Positions 5,297-13,800 are shown, numbered from the stretch's first letter. The stretch is 17,590 nt of DNA from Chloroflexota bacterium (GCA_028875175.1 JAPPFO010000106.1:1-17590), one strand, 5' to 3'. The notes: generated from the sequence alone by a model not told the origin. A program made the numbers and translations.

Positions 5297-7061
5297 GCCC
5301 CGGGCGCCCGACGACCGGGGCGAACCGCCAGACCCATCGCGGCGGCTAGTGGTCATGCTCGCCGGTGCCGTGGCCTCAGCCGGCGTTCTGGGGTGGCGCC
5401 TGTTCGACTGGCATGTGCAGCAGTCCGCCGAACTTTCGGCCCGCGGCGCCAGCTCACTACTCACACGCAGTGAGATCACCCCTCGACGCGGCAGCATTCT
5501 AGACCGCGACGATGATGTCTTAGCCATAAGTCGAGGCGCGGTGCGGGTGGTTGCGGACCCACTGACGATTCACGAATCGTCCGATCCCTTCGAGGTTGCC
5601 GACCGTTTGAGCGGCATTCTGAATTTGGATCCGGCTAGCGTGGCTGAACGCCTGGGCAACCCAAACCTGCGGTACTCGGAAATCGCACGAGGCCTTGTCG
5701 ATGAGCCGGCAAGGGCGATTGCGGAGGGAATCCAGGACGGGCAGTTGCCTGGTGTACGCCTGGATCCTGATCGCGTTCGCGTCTATCCCAATCAGGAACT
5801 TGCGGCACATGTTCTGGGATTCGTCGGTGAGGGCGCCGAACGCCCGGGTGACATTGTGGGTCAGGCCGGAGTCGAAGCCTGGTACAACGACATATTGGGC
5901 GGGCAATCCGGACTCGTGAGTTCGGACATCGACCGCCTCGGCCGCCGAATCCCAATCGGCCGGTATGCGCTTCAGCCTCCGCGGCACGGAGGGCATGTGT
6001 CGCTCTCAATCGATCGCACGATTCAGCACATTGCCGAGCAGGAACTAGAAGCGGCAATTGAACAGTTCGGTGCAACTGCTGGCACCATTCTCATCACCAA
6101 TCCTCGAACAGGCGAAGTGTTGGGCCTCGCCAACCGCCCGACTTACGATCCGGGCCGCGTCCACACTTATCGCGAGTTTGGCCCCGAGTTCGCAAATCGC
6201 GCGTGCAACCTCATCTATGAGCCGGGGAGCACGTTCAAGCTGATAACGATGGCCACTGGACTCGACGTCGGAGCAATACGACCCGAGACCACACACAACC
6301 TACCCGGAACCGTTGACTACTTCGGTCAGGAGTTCAAGAACTGGGACGAGCGAACGTACCCAGAGCAGACGATGGTCAGCGTGCTGCAGCACTCCAGCAA
6401 CACTGGGACTATCTTCGTGGCCGACACCGTCGGTGCCAACACGTTCTACGAGTACATCACGCGATTCGGCTTTGGCGCACGAACCGGGGTCGATATGGCA
6501 GGCGAAGTGCCTGGCATTGTCCGGCGGCGTGGAGATCAGGGCTGGTTTCTGCCGGACTTAGCCTCCAATTCGTTTGGCCAGGGAATATCCGTCACGCCGC
6601 TGCAGCTGGCAACCGCCGTCGGCGCCATCGCGAACGACGGTGTGATGATGCGGCCCCACGTCGCCCGATCGGTGACGCACGCCGACGGAAGCCGAGAGAC
6701 GATCGAGTCGGAACCGATACGTCGCGTCGTTTCGCGGGAAACAGCCCAGACTCTGATCAAGATGATGGAGGCCGCAGAGTCGGGCGTGCTGGAAAACCTC
6801 GCCCGCGTGCCAGGCTACCGAACCGCAGGCAAAACTGGAACGTCCGAGATCGCATCGAGCGGCCGATTTCTGGAGGACACGTCGATTGCGTCGTATATCG
6901 GCTTTGGGCCTTTAGAGCTCCCACAGGTACTGACGCTCGTAGTCATCGAGCGACCGCAAGCCGCCTTTTTTGGCGCATATGTAGCGTCTCCCACGTTCGC
7001 GAGAGTGATGAGTCGGGTATTCGCACACCTTCGCGTGCCTCCGCGCATAACTCAGTCGTGA
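5268..7061 (+). CDS. ftsI: Septal peptidoglycan transpeptidase, class B PBP (FtsI/PBP3)
   Basis: Crosslinks septal peptidoglycan together with the FtsW polymerase. The 597 residues comprise a short cytoplasmic start, one membrane anchor (about 27-43, LVVMLAGAVASAGVLGW), a class B dimerisation/pedestal domain beginning TPRRGSILDRDDDVLA, and a C-terminal transpeptidase domain. The three catalytic motifs are complete: Ser321-Thr-Phe-Lys324, Ser376-Ser-Asn378 and Lys522-Thr-Gly524. No PASTA domains follow. GTG at 5268 is the assumed start; it overlaps ftsL by 29 bases. GTG 5349 or ATG 5355 would cut into the membrane anchor and are less likely. The stop overlaps the ftsW start by 4 bases. Its pairing with ftsW argues for FtsI rather than the elongation enzyme PBP2. 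Confidence 0.93.
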   Translation: MRESHGSQNRPRAPDDRGEPPDPSRRLVVMLAGAVASAGVLGWRLFDWHVQQSAELSARGASSLLTRSEITPRRGSILDRDDDVLAISRGAVRVVADPLTIHESSDPFEVADRLSGILNLDPASVAERLGNPNLRYSEIARGLVDEPARAIAEGIQDGQLPGVRLDPDRVRVYPNQELAAHVLGFVGEGAERPGDIVGQAGVEAWYNDILGGQSGLVSSDIDRLGRRIPIGRYALQPPRHGGHVSLSIDRTIQHIAEQELEAAIEQFGATAGTILITNPRTGEVLGLANRPTYDPGRVHTYREFGPEFANRACNLIYEPGSTFKLITMATGLDVGAIRPETTHNLPGTVDYFGQEFKNWDERTYPEQTMVSVLQHSSNTGTIFVADTVGANTFYEYITRFGFGARTGVDMAGEVPGIVRRRGDQGWFLPDLASNSFGQGISVTPLQLATAVGAIANDGVMMRPHVARSVTHADGSRETIESEPIRRVVSRETAQTLIKMMEAAESGVLENLARVPGYRTAGKTGTSEIASSGRFLEDTSIASYIGFGPLELPQVLTLVVIERPQAAFFGAYVASPTFARVMSRVFAHLRVPPRITQS

Positions 7062-8200
7062 GCACGCGCGCAGGTCAGTGGATTGGCGGACGGCTACCCA
7101 GTTGGCCTGCGCGAGATCCCTATCTGCTGCTTTTGACATTCATCCTGCCACTCGGGGGCGTTGTCCTGGTGGCGAGTGCGCGGGTGCCAGTCGTGCTGGC
7201 CGGAGACTCAGTCTTTGAACGTGTCTCGGTTCAGCAGATGGTTCTGGCTGGTGTCGGCGTTGTGCTGGCACTGGGACTGAGCGCGGTCAATTACCGCAGG
7301 TACGTCAGAATCGCGCCGTTTGGCTTGGCTGGCGCGTTGATTGCCCTGGTGGGCGTGCTCTTCGTTGAAGACGCGACAAGTCTCTTCGCAGCACGACGCT
7401 GGTTTCGCGTGGGGGGGCTCACGTTGCAGCCCAGCGAGTTTGCGAAAGTAGCCATGGTAGTGATGTTGGCCGCGCTCGCACAGCACTATGGCGGCCGAAT
7501 CCGCGAGATTCGCGTCTCCATTCTCGTTATGGGCGGGGTCGTTGCCGTCGTCGTGCTCCCGATTGTCCTGGAGCCGGACTTGGGCGCTGCGATCACCATC
7601 GCATTCGTTGGCTTTGCAATGATCTTTGCAGCGGGCGCCCGCCTTTGGCACCTGCTCTTGGGCTTTGCGTCGCTGGTACCCGTGGCGCTGATCTCCATCT
7701 CGCAGAACGCCTATCAGCGCGAACGCCTTTTCACGTTTCTCAGCGGCGATCCAGACGTAGCGCGCACTGGATACCAAGCCGCCCAAGCACAGATCGCTAT
7801 GGGGTCAGGCGGCATTACGGGTCGCGGGCTTGGTCTGGGCACACAGAAGTTTCGGCTGCCGATTCCGGACTCTGATGCTGTATTCGCAGTTCTGGGCGAG
7901 GAGTTTGGTTTTGTGGGCACCGGGCTGGTCCTGGTGCTGTTTCTGGCGCTGTTTGTGCGTGGGATTCAGATTGCGGCGGCAACCGATGACGTATTCGGCC
8001 GCCTCTTGGCCATTGGCATCGTGACGCAACTCTGCTTCCAAGCGTTCGTCAATATGGCTGTTGTGACCGGACTGACGCCAGTGACGGGAATCACGCTTCC
8101 TTTCATTAGCCGTGGCGGCTCATCTCTGCTCGCATCCATGATCCTGATGGGCATCTTGATGAACGTCGCTCGACAGTCCGACCTGGGACGAAGCGAATGA
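7058..8200 (+). CDS. ftsW: SEDS peptidoglycan polymerase FtsW
   Basis: An integral membrane glycosyltransferase of the SEDS family that polymerises lipid II at the septum with its partner PBP. The 380 residues hold about ten hydrophobic segments. Family landmarks are GLTLQPSEFAKVAMV in the middle, EPDLG at 172-176 with the conserved Asp174, and the C-terminal signature TPVTGITLPFISRGGSS at 340-356. FtsW and RodA share these motifs; the division-cluster location and coupling to ftsI favour FtsW. The GTG start at 7058 lies in the GTGA overlap with ftsI. A run of seven G residues sits at 7411-7417, encoding part of RVGGL; the frame is intact. Confidence 0.94.
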   Translation: MSTRAGQWIGGRLPSWPARDPYLLLLTFILPLGGVVLVASARVPVVLAGDSVFERVSVQQMVLAGVGVVLALGLSAVNYRRYVRIAPFGLAGALIALVGVLFVEDATSLFAARRWFRVGGLTLQPSEFAKVAMVVMLAALAQHYGGRIREIRVSILVMGGVVAVVVLPIVLEPDLGAAITIAFVGFAMIFAAGARLWHLLLGFASLVPVALISISQNAYQRERLFTFLSGDPDVARTGYQAAQAQIAMGSGGITGRGLGLGTQKFRLPIPDSDAVFAVLGEEFGFVGTGLVLVLFLALFVRGIQIAAATDDVFGRLLAIGIVTQLCFQAFVNMAVVTGLTPVTGITLPFISRGGSSLLASMILMGILMNVARQSDLGRSE

Positions 8201-9315
8201 GGCTGGTGCTCGTTGGCGGCGGTACGGCAGGCCACATATTCCCCACGATTGCTGTGGCCGAGCAAGCCGCCAAGATTGCAGGTTCGACAGCCAGTCTCAC
8301 CGCGGTATGCGGGTCCAGAGACTTGGATCGGCTGCTCTATCGTGATGTCGAGCTTGAAGTTCTTCCGCTATCCGCCCGCGGCTTAGTGGGCGTGGACTGG
8401 TGGCGGTTGCCCTGGCGCGCCTGGCTCCTCGTTCAGTCGTTGTGCTTGATCTGGCGCGACTTCAGTCAACGACGGCCAGCTGCGGTCATCGCGAGCGGCG
8501 GCTACGTCAGCGTGCCGGTGCTACTGGTGAGTTGGGTGCAACGCATTCCGTCGGTGATCTTCTCAGGCGACGCAGCGCTGGGTTGGGCTACACGAGTCAT
8601 GGCGCCGCTGACGTCAGTGGCCACCATCGCGTTTGACGAAGCACGCACCCAGATTCGGCGCGTGCCGGTGGAGCGAACCGGATACCCGGTACGTGCATCG
8701 TTTGTCGCACCCGATGCAGCCAGCGGGCGTGCAGAGCTCGGAATCTCACGTGGTGAGCCGCTCATCGTCGTCATGGGCGGCAGTCAGGGCGCCCACGTCA
8801 TCAATACCGCGCTTCGTGCGGACCTGTCGCATTTGCTCGCCAAGGGTCATGTGGTGCACGTCAGCGGGCAGCGTGACTACCGGTCGCTAAGGGCCGATCG
8901 CGAACGCCTCCCTGCATCGCTGCGACAGCGATATCACCTGCACGCTTTCATTGACCGTGGGGTTGCGGACCTGCTGGCCGCAGCCGATGTTGTTGTCAGC
9001 CGCGCTGGTGCCACGTCAGTAGCTGAACTTAGCGCAGTAGGGACGGCCGCCGTGCTGATTCCCGGCACATTTGGCGCAGGGCATCAGATTGCAACCGCCC
9101 GGGCTATGGCCGCAGCTGGTGCGGCCGTAGTGCTTTCCGAGGCAGAACTGTCATCCGGCGGTCTACTTCGCACGCTGCTTGACCTGCTGGGCGATCCAGA
9201 ACGCCTACGCTCGCTCGGCGCCGCTTCTCTGTCGCGGGGCCAGCCAGACGCCGCCGCTCGCATTGCAGGAATTGGCCTGCGGCTTGCAGGCCATCCAGCA
9301 ACAGCCGATCCATGA
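8197..9315 (+). CDS. murG: UDP-GlcNAc transferase MurG (lipid II synthesis)
   Basis: Adds N-acetylglucosamine to lipid I at the inner face of the membrane, giving lipid II. The 372 residues form two Rossmann-like halves of the GT-B fold. Clear motifs: GGGTAGH at 7-13 (acceptor side), ASGGYVS near residue 100, MGGSQGA at 193-199 (donor side), and SRAGATSVAEL followed by HQIATARAM in the donor-sugar site. The usual HEQNxxPG loop after the ASGGY motif is replaced by FSGDAALGWATR, a divergent form that keeps only the general shape; I recall related forms in Chloroflexota, but this was not checked. The start is in an ATGA overlap with ftsW and the stop overlaps murC in the same way. Confidence 0.93.
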   Translation: MRLVLVGGGTAGHIFPTIAVAEQAAKIAGSTASLTAVCGSRDLDRLLYRDVELEVLPLSARGLVGVDWWRLPWRAWLLVQSLCLIWRDFSQRRPAAVIASGGYVSVPVLLVSWVQRIPSVIFSGDAALGWATRVMAPLTSVATIAFDEARTQIRRVPVERTGYPVRASFVAPDAASGRAELGISRGEPLIVVMGGSQGAHVINTALRADLSHLLAKGHVVHVSGQRDYRSLRADRERLPASLRQRYHLHAFIDRGVADLLAAADVVVSRAGATSVAELSAVGTAAVLIPGTFGAGHQIATARAMAAAGAAVVLSEAELSSGGLLRTLLDLLGDPERLRSLGAASLSRGQPDAAARIAGIGLRLAGHPATADP

Positions 9316-10700
9316 CACATCTGCAGGTCACGGACCCCCTAGTGCGCCGCGTCCACATCGTGGGCATCGGAGGCAAAGGAATGAGTGCCATCGGCGCGGC
9401 ACTACTAGACATTGGCAAGACTTTGAGCGGTAGCGATCTCGAACGATCGCCGCAGACAGAACGACTCCGCCGCCGCGGCGCTCGCATCAACATCGGGCAT
9501 TGCGCGGACTATATCGCCGACACCGACATGGTTATTCATTCGTCGGCCATTCCACCAACGAATCCTGAACTGGCTGCAGCACGCGCCGCCGGCACAGCGA
9601 TCGGGACCCGAGCGGAAGCCGTGGCCGCGCTATTCAATGATCGGCTCGGAATCGCCGTCGCTGGCACGCACGGCAAGACCACCACTGCCGCGCTAACGGC
9701 GACCGTCCTGCGCGGCGCCGGCCTTGCGCCCTCGTTCCTCATTGGCGCTGACATTGCGTCATTGGGCGGAGTCAACGGGAGAATTGACTCCGGAGCTTGG
9801 ATGGTTCTGGAGGCCGATGAGTTTGACGGCGCCTTTCTCTCTTACCAGCCCCGGGTGGCAATACTCACGCATCTTGAACCAGATCACCTGGACTACTTTG
9901 GCAGCGTCGACCGGATGGTTGCCGCGTTTGAGACTTTCGTGGATCAGCTGCCGAAGGACGCAACACTTGTCGCCCGGCGGGATGTGGCACTGCTTCGCCG
10001 AGTGGCCGAACGCCACTCAAGAGAAGTGACCTGGTTCGGTCCCGGCGGCGACTGGTGCATCGAGCACTATCGGCCCGGTATCCCTGGCCCGACGCTCGAC
10101 ATTTCAGGACCTCGTGGTCCGTTGGTGCTAAACCTGCCAATGCCCGGATGGCACAACGCTCTCAATGCGCTGGCCGCCTTGGCCGCCGCGTCGCTGGCGG
10201 GTGTCGATTCAACAGAAGCTGCCAGGTCAATTGAGGCCTTCCAGGGCACCGAGCGCCGCTTGCAGCTTCGTGTCAAGGCGCGGGGCATCCGCGTCCTTGA
10301 AGACTACGCCCATCACCCAACCGCAGTGCGCGCAAGCCTGCAGGCGGTACGCGAGCTGAAGCCCCGGAGTGTGATTGCGATCTATCAGCCGCTGCTCCAG
10401 TCCAGGACACGGGACCTTTTTGACGACTTCCTGTGCGCGTTTCGGGATGCTGACGAAGTGCTTCTGGCGGACATTCACTCACCGCCGGGACGCGAGGACC
10501 CTATTGATATCTGTTCCGCAGACCTGGCGGAGGCGCTGATTCATCCCAACGCGGAGGCGCTGTCAAGCCTTGATGCCATTGCCGATCGCGTGCTGAGCGA
10601 GGCCATGGACGGCGATCTGATCCTGGTCATGGGCCCCGAAGCCATTACACCACTGGCCGACCGCCTAGCCGCAGAAGTCTCACAGGTCCCGACCAGATGA
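9312..10700 (+). CDS. murC: UDP-N-acetylmuramate--L-alanine ligase
   Basis: ATP-dependent addition of L-alanine to UDP-MurNAc, the first peptide step of cytoplasmic wall-precursor synthesis. The 462 residues show the three Mur-ligase domains: an N-terminal UDP-binding domain with GIGGKGMS at 18-25; a central ATPase domain with GTHGKTTT at 118-125, EADEFDGAFL and THLEPDHLDYF; and a C-terminal domain beginning near FQGTERRLQ and EDYAHHPTAV, with YQPLLQSRTRDLF further on. The usual EADESD reads EADEFD, as in some non-proteobacterial MurC and in Mpl. Mpl (recycling ligase) is the alternative, but position between murG and murB and the length favour MurC. Both ends overlap neighbours by 4 bases. 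Confidence 0.94.
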   Translation: MTHLQVTDPLVRRVHIVGIGGKGMSAIGAALLDIGKTLSGSDLERSPQTERLRRRGARINIGHCADYIADTDMVIHSSAIPPTNPELAAARAAGTAIGTRAEAVAALFNDRLGIAVAGTHGKTTTAALTATVLRGAGLAPSFLIGADIASLGGVNGRIDSGAWMVLEADEFDGAFLSYQPRVAILTHLEPDHLDYFGSVDRMVAAFETFVDQLPKDATLVARRDVALLRRVAERHSREVTWFGPGGDWCIEHYRPGIPGPTLDISGPRGPLVLNLPMPGWHNALNALAALAAASLAGVDSTEAARSIEAFQGTERRLQLRVKARGIRVLEDYAHHPTAVRASLQAVRELKPRSVIAIYQPLLQSRTRDLFDDFLCAFRDADEVLLADIHSPPGREDPIDICSADLAEALIHPNAEALSSLDAIADRVLSEAMDGDLILVMGPEAITPLADRLAAEVSQVPTR

Positions 10701-11620
10701 CCAGCGAGGCGCGATTCCCGTCAGGGCTTCGGGTTCGGACACAGGAACCGATGGCTCGTCACACGTCGTTCGGCGTGGGGGGGGCCGCGGACTACTGGGT
10801 GGAAACCCGGACCTTGGATTCGCTTCGGCTGGCACTCGAGTCCGCTGATCGTCTGAACATCCCGCGAACGATCATGGGGCACGGAACCAACACACTGGTG
10901 GCCGACGCCGGTGTCGAAGGACTGGTGATCAACAACCGGTGCATGGACTTTGAGCCAAGCAGCGCTGCCGGGCTTATACGCGTGGCATCGGGTCACAGCA
11001 TGGCACGTCTGGCAGGACGCTGTGCACGTCTTGGATTGGGAGGCCTTTCGTTCGCTATTGGAGTTCCTGGAACGGTCGGCGGCGCGGTATTTGGAAACGC
11101 TGGTGCGTTCGGATCAGATGTCGCCTCTGTACTCGAGTCAGCTCTCGTCTGGCGGCCAGGCCAGGAAAGAGAATCGGCTGCCTACGAGTTTGGTTTCGCA
11201 TACCGCCATAGCAACCTACAGGGGGAAGACACGAATCCAGTTGTGCTGGCCGCATCGTTCCGCGTTCAAAGGTCCGACCCAGGCGCACTTCGCACGGACT
11301 TGCTAAGGCTGGCCCGGCAGCGACGGGCCACCCAACCGCAAGGGCAAAACGCGGGGTCGTTCTTTATGAATCCGGACGGCGACTATGCAGGGCGACTGAT
11401 TGAAACAACGGGCCTGAAGGGCAAGGCTCTTGGCGGCGCGTTCGTTTCGCCGATCCATGCAAACTTTATCTCCGCCCGACCAGGCGGAACAGCTCGCGAC
11501 GTATTGGACCTGGCCATTGCAGTACGAGCACGCGTGGCCGAAGCAACCGGTATCTGGCTCACACCCGAAGTCCGGCTGTTGGGCCGCTGGAATAGCCGCG
11601 CCCAGGCGCTGTATTCATGA
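10697..11620 (+). CDS. murB: UDP-N-acetylenolpyruvoylglucosamine reductase
   Basis: An FAD enzyme that uses NADPH to reduce enolpyruvyl-UDP-GlcNAc to UDP-MurNAc. At 307 residues it fits the shorter type II MurB without the extra loop of the E. coli enzyme. Landmarks: HTSFGVGGAADYWVE near the N terminus and GHGTNTLVAD (FAD binding), SFAIGVPGTVGGAVFGNAGAFG, the FGFAYRHS segment, NAGSFFMNP with the probable proton-donor Ser221, HANFI, and PEVRLLG with Glu291. Eight consecutive G residues at 10777-10784 lie inside the VGGAA codons; the frame is intact through them. The ATG is in an ATGA overlap with murC, and the stop overlaps ftsQ. Confidence 0.94.
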   Translation: MTSEARFPSGLRVRTQEPMARHTSFGVGGAADYWVETRTLDSLRLALESADRLNIPRTIMGHGTNTLVADAGVEGLVINNRCMDFEPSSAAGLIRVASGHSMARLAGRCARLGLGGLSFAIGVPGTVGGAVFGNAGAFGSDVASVLESALVWRPGQERESAAYEFGFAYRHSNLQGEDTNPVVLAASFRVQRSDPGALRTDLLRLARQRRATQPQGQNAGSFFMNPDGDYAGRLIETTGLKGKALGGAFVSPIHANFISARPGGTARDVLDLAIAVRARVAEATGIWLTPEVRLLGRWNSRAQALYS

Positions 11621-12387
11621 CCGAGGTACGCGCCAGCTTGTTTACAAAGGTGATGTCGCTCGCAATCGCGGCACTCACGGCAGGTCTACTGATTTGGCTT
11701 CTCAATTCGCCGGTGTTCAACGTGCGAGATGTTGTCGTTCACCGGGCCGACTCATCGCCGCCGCCGGCGGTGAATCCGGCAGCTATCGAAGCGGCCGCGC
11801 GTCCGCTCGTGGGAATAAGCGTGTTTCGGATTGACACGGCAGCGCTGCAGCAGAAGATTCGGAACCTACCAGGGGTCGCGGACGCGCTGGTGCACGTGAG
11901 GGTTGATGGACGGGCCACGGTGACGGTTGCCTACGAAGCGCCGGTCGCGAACTGGATTGTCAGAGGCCAGAGCTACCTGGTGAACGCCTCCGGTGAAGTT
12001 CTCGCCGAACAGTTCGAGCCTGAAATCCCGCTCACAATTGAAGACGCATCGCCCAACGGGCTGGAGTCAGGCGCACTGGTCAACGTGGGAGCGTTGTACG
12101 CCGCTCACCAACTACAGAGCAACTTGCCCCTGCTTCGAGTGATTCCCAGCCGAATCCGCTATTCGGCTGGGAGGTTAATCGTGGTCGACCACGCGGGTCG
12201 AGAGTTGGACTTTGGCGACACAGCACACCTGGACGCAAAGCTCATGGCGTTACATGCCGTGCTGGAGCAGGCGAATCGCTTAGGAGAGCGAATCGCCAGC
12301 GTGGACCTTCGGCCTATCGAACGGCCAACATATCGGACTGTGGATGCCCCGCCGCTGGCAAAGTCGCGGGAGCTGCAAGATCCGTGA
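11617..12387 (+). CDS. ftsQ: Division protein FtsQ/DivIB
   Basis: A bitopic membrane protein that links early and late divisome parts through its POTRA domain. The 256 residues comprise a short cytoplasmic start, one helix at about 13-30 (MSLAIAALTAGLLIWLL), a POTRA-like domain beginning SPVFNVRDVVVHRAD, then an FtsQ beta domain with GVADALVHVRVDGRATVTVAYEAP split across the junction, YLVNASGEVL and a C-terminal DLRPIERPTYR. The family is weakly conserved, but order, topology and these blocks agree. It overlaps murB by 4 bases and ends the run of overlapping genes; a 55-base gap follows. A perfect 12-bp inverted repeat lies inside the gene at 12144-12172. Confidence 0.88.
   Translation: MTEVRASLFTKVMSLAIAALTAGLLIWLLNSPVFNVRDVVVHRADSSPPPAVNPAAIEAAARPLVGISVFRIDTAALQQKIRNLPGVADALVHVRVDGRATVTVAYEAPVANWIVRGQSYLVNASGEVLAEQFEPEIPLTIEDASPNGLESGALVNVGALYAAHQLQSNLPLLRVIPSRIRYSAGRLIVVDHAGRELDFGDTAHLDAKLMALHAVLEQANRLGERIASVDLRPIERPTYRTVDAPPLAKSRELQDP
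12144..12172. repeat. Perfect 12-bp inverted repeat inside ftsQ
   Basis: TCCCAGCCGAAT (12144-12155) and ATTCGGCTGGGA (12161-12172) are exact complements around a 5-base loop, CCGCT. In RNA this is a stable hairpin within the FtsQ coding region; a G-U pair could extend it by one. No T run follows on the + strand. It encodes SRIRYSAG and neighbouring residues, so it must also satisfy protein coding. Confidence 0.75.
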
Positions 12388-12442
12388 GCGTTTTATGTAA
12401 ACTGTCGCTTCTGCCACAAGAAGCACTGGCGAAGGTTTGGAA
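12388..12442 (+). promoter_or_regulatory. ftsQ-ftsA gap with small hairpin and strong RBS
   Basis: This 55-base gap is the first non-overlapping junction after rsmH. It contains an A/T-richer stretch, TTTTATGTAAACT (12391-12403), that could hold a -10 element but has no convincing -35. GCTTCT (12407-12412) and AGAAGC (12419-12424) form a 6-bp stem with a 6-base loop. GAAGG at 12431-12435 is a good Shine-Dalgarno, 7 bases before ATG 12443, and decides the ftsA start. Confidence 0.4.
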
Positions 12443-13690
12443 ATGAGCCGCAGCCCTACTTTCGTGGGTCTTGATGTGGGGACTACCAAGACCTGCGCGG
12501 TGATCGGGCAAGAGTATCGCGGTGCCCAATTCCACATTCTCGGCGTGGGTACCGCTCCGTCTTACGGGCTGAAAGGCGGCCAGGTAGTCGACGTGGTGCT
12601 TACTGTGAAGGCTATCGATGAGGCGATCTATCGGGCCGAGAAGGCCGCAAGGGTGCGAGCCTCACAAGTCATAACCGGTATTGCGGGCGGCCATTTGCAG
12701 TCGCACAGTCAGCGGGGCGAAGTTCACCTTCCACCCAACGAGCGTGAAGTTCGCGAGCGGCACGTCGGGGCCGTGGTTCGCGGCGCAACGTTGCTGAGCC
12801 TGTCCGAAGACCGCGAGGTGGTGGCCGTCATTCCCAAGACCTTTGCCACCGACCATCTGACCGACGTACTGGATCCGCGAGGCCTGACCGCACGCCGACT
12901 GTCAGTTGAAGCCCACGTGATCACCGGCGCTACGAACGCAATGTCGAACCTAGAGCACTGCGTGGATCAGGCAGGCCTGTCAACGCGGGGCCGCGTGCTG
13001 CAGCCACTTGCCTCGGCGCGTGCCTGCCTGACGCCGGAGCAGCGGCGCGAGGGCGTAGTACTGATTGACATTGGCGGCGGAACAACCGATGTCGCGCTAT
13101 TTGTAGATGATGCCTGCTGGCACATTGCCGTAGTCCCGATCGGAGGCGCGCTGGTCACGGCCGACATTGCAAGGGGTCTACGGCTGCCGACCAAGGTCGC
13201 GGAGGCCCTGAAAGTTGAGCACGGTAGCGTCGCGCTCCCGCCTGACGACCACGAAGCGACTGTCGCCGTGCCTGGATTTGACCACGGCGCGCCGGTGGCG
13301 GTGCGGCGCCGCGACCTGTCAGAGGTTGTCACGGCGAGAATGGAGGAGTTGCTGCATCTGGTGCTGCACGAGATCGGGCGCAGCGGCTACTACGAAATGC
13401 TCCCCGCTGGCGCGGTGCTCACCGGCGGCGGTTCGCGCCTGGCCGGACTTCGCAACTTCGCCAGCGACGTCCTAGATATGCCAGTGACCATGGGACAGCC
13501 TCCCGCGCTTTGGGGTCTTGGAGAAAACCTTCGGGCGCCCGAGTTCAGCACCGGAATCGGCCTCGTGCTAACAGCAGCCGCCGCCGAGGAAGCGGACGGC
13601 TGGGTTTCCGGGGCGAGCCGCCGGAATCAGGGTGTACTGGATCGGCTCGGTGGATGGATGAGATCCGTGGTCTCGCCCTCGGCCCGCTGA
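12443..13690 (+). CDS. ftsA: Actin-like division protein FtsA
   Basis: Polymerises with ATP and tethers FtsZ filaments to the membrane. The 415-residue product starts MSRSPTFVGLDVGTTKT, whose DVGTTKT is the phosphate-1 loop of the actin/Hsp70 ATPase fold. IDIGGGTTDVALF is the phosphate-2 motif and VLTGGGSRLAGL the adenosine motif. The C terminus, VLDRLGGWMRSVV, looks like the amphipathic membrane-binding helix typical of FtsA. ATG 12443 is preferred over the in-frame TTG 12437 because GAAGG lies 7 bases upstream of it. The position directly before ftsZ supports FtsA over MreB or PilM. The stop is followed by 110 bases before ftsZ. Confidence 0.93.
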   Translation: MSRSPTFVGLDVGTTKTCAVIGQEYRGAQFHILGVGTAPSYGLKGGQVVDVVLTVKAIDEAIYRAEKAARVRASQVITGIAGGHLQSHSQRGEVHLPPNEREVRERHVGAVVRGATLLSLSEDREVVAVIPKTFATDHLTDVLDPRGLTARRLSVEAHVITGATNAMSNLEHCVDQAGLSTRGRVLQPLASARACLTPEQRREGVVLIDIGGGTTDVALFVDDACWHIAVVPIGGALVTADIARGLRLPTKVAEALKVEHGSVALPPDDHEATVAVPGFDHGAPVAVRRRDLSEVVTARMEELLHLVLHEIGRSGYYEMLPAGAVLTGGGSRLAGLRNFASDVLDMPVTMGQPPALWGLGENLRAPEFSTGIGLVLTAAAAEEADGWVSGASRRNQGVLDRLGGWMRSVVSPSAR

Positions 13691-13800
13691 AATGCGCTCT
13701 CAGATGATTAAGTTCCGGCATAATGGCGTTACTGTTGTGGCGTTGCACCGTGAGCGGTCTGGCCGTCCAGTGTTGGCGCGCCTGGGAAGGGTGAGTGGAC
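13691..13800 (+). promoter_or_regulatory. ftsA-ftsZ gap, possible ftsZ promoter and RBS
   Basis: CATAAT at 13719-13724 matches five of six bases of a -10 hexamer, but no good -35 lies 16-18 bases upstream. TGGCGTT is repeated directly at 13724-13730 and 13738-13744. GGAAGGGTGAG (13785-13795) is the ftsZ ribosome binding site and favours ATG 13801 over the in-frame GTG 13795, which lies within or against it. A 40-codon reading frame (13692-13814) starts one base after the ftsA stop and overlaps the ftsZ start; there is no other support for it. A dedicated ftsZ promoter is common in other bacteria and plausible here. Confidence 0.35.
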
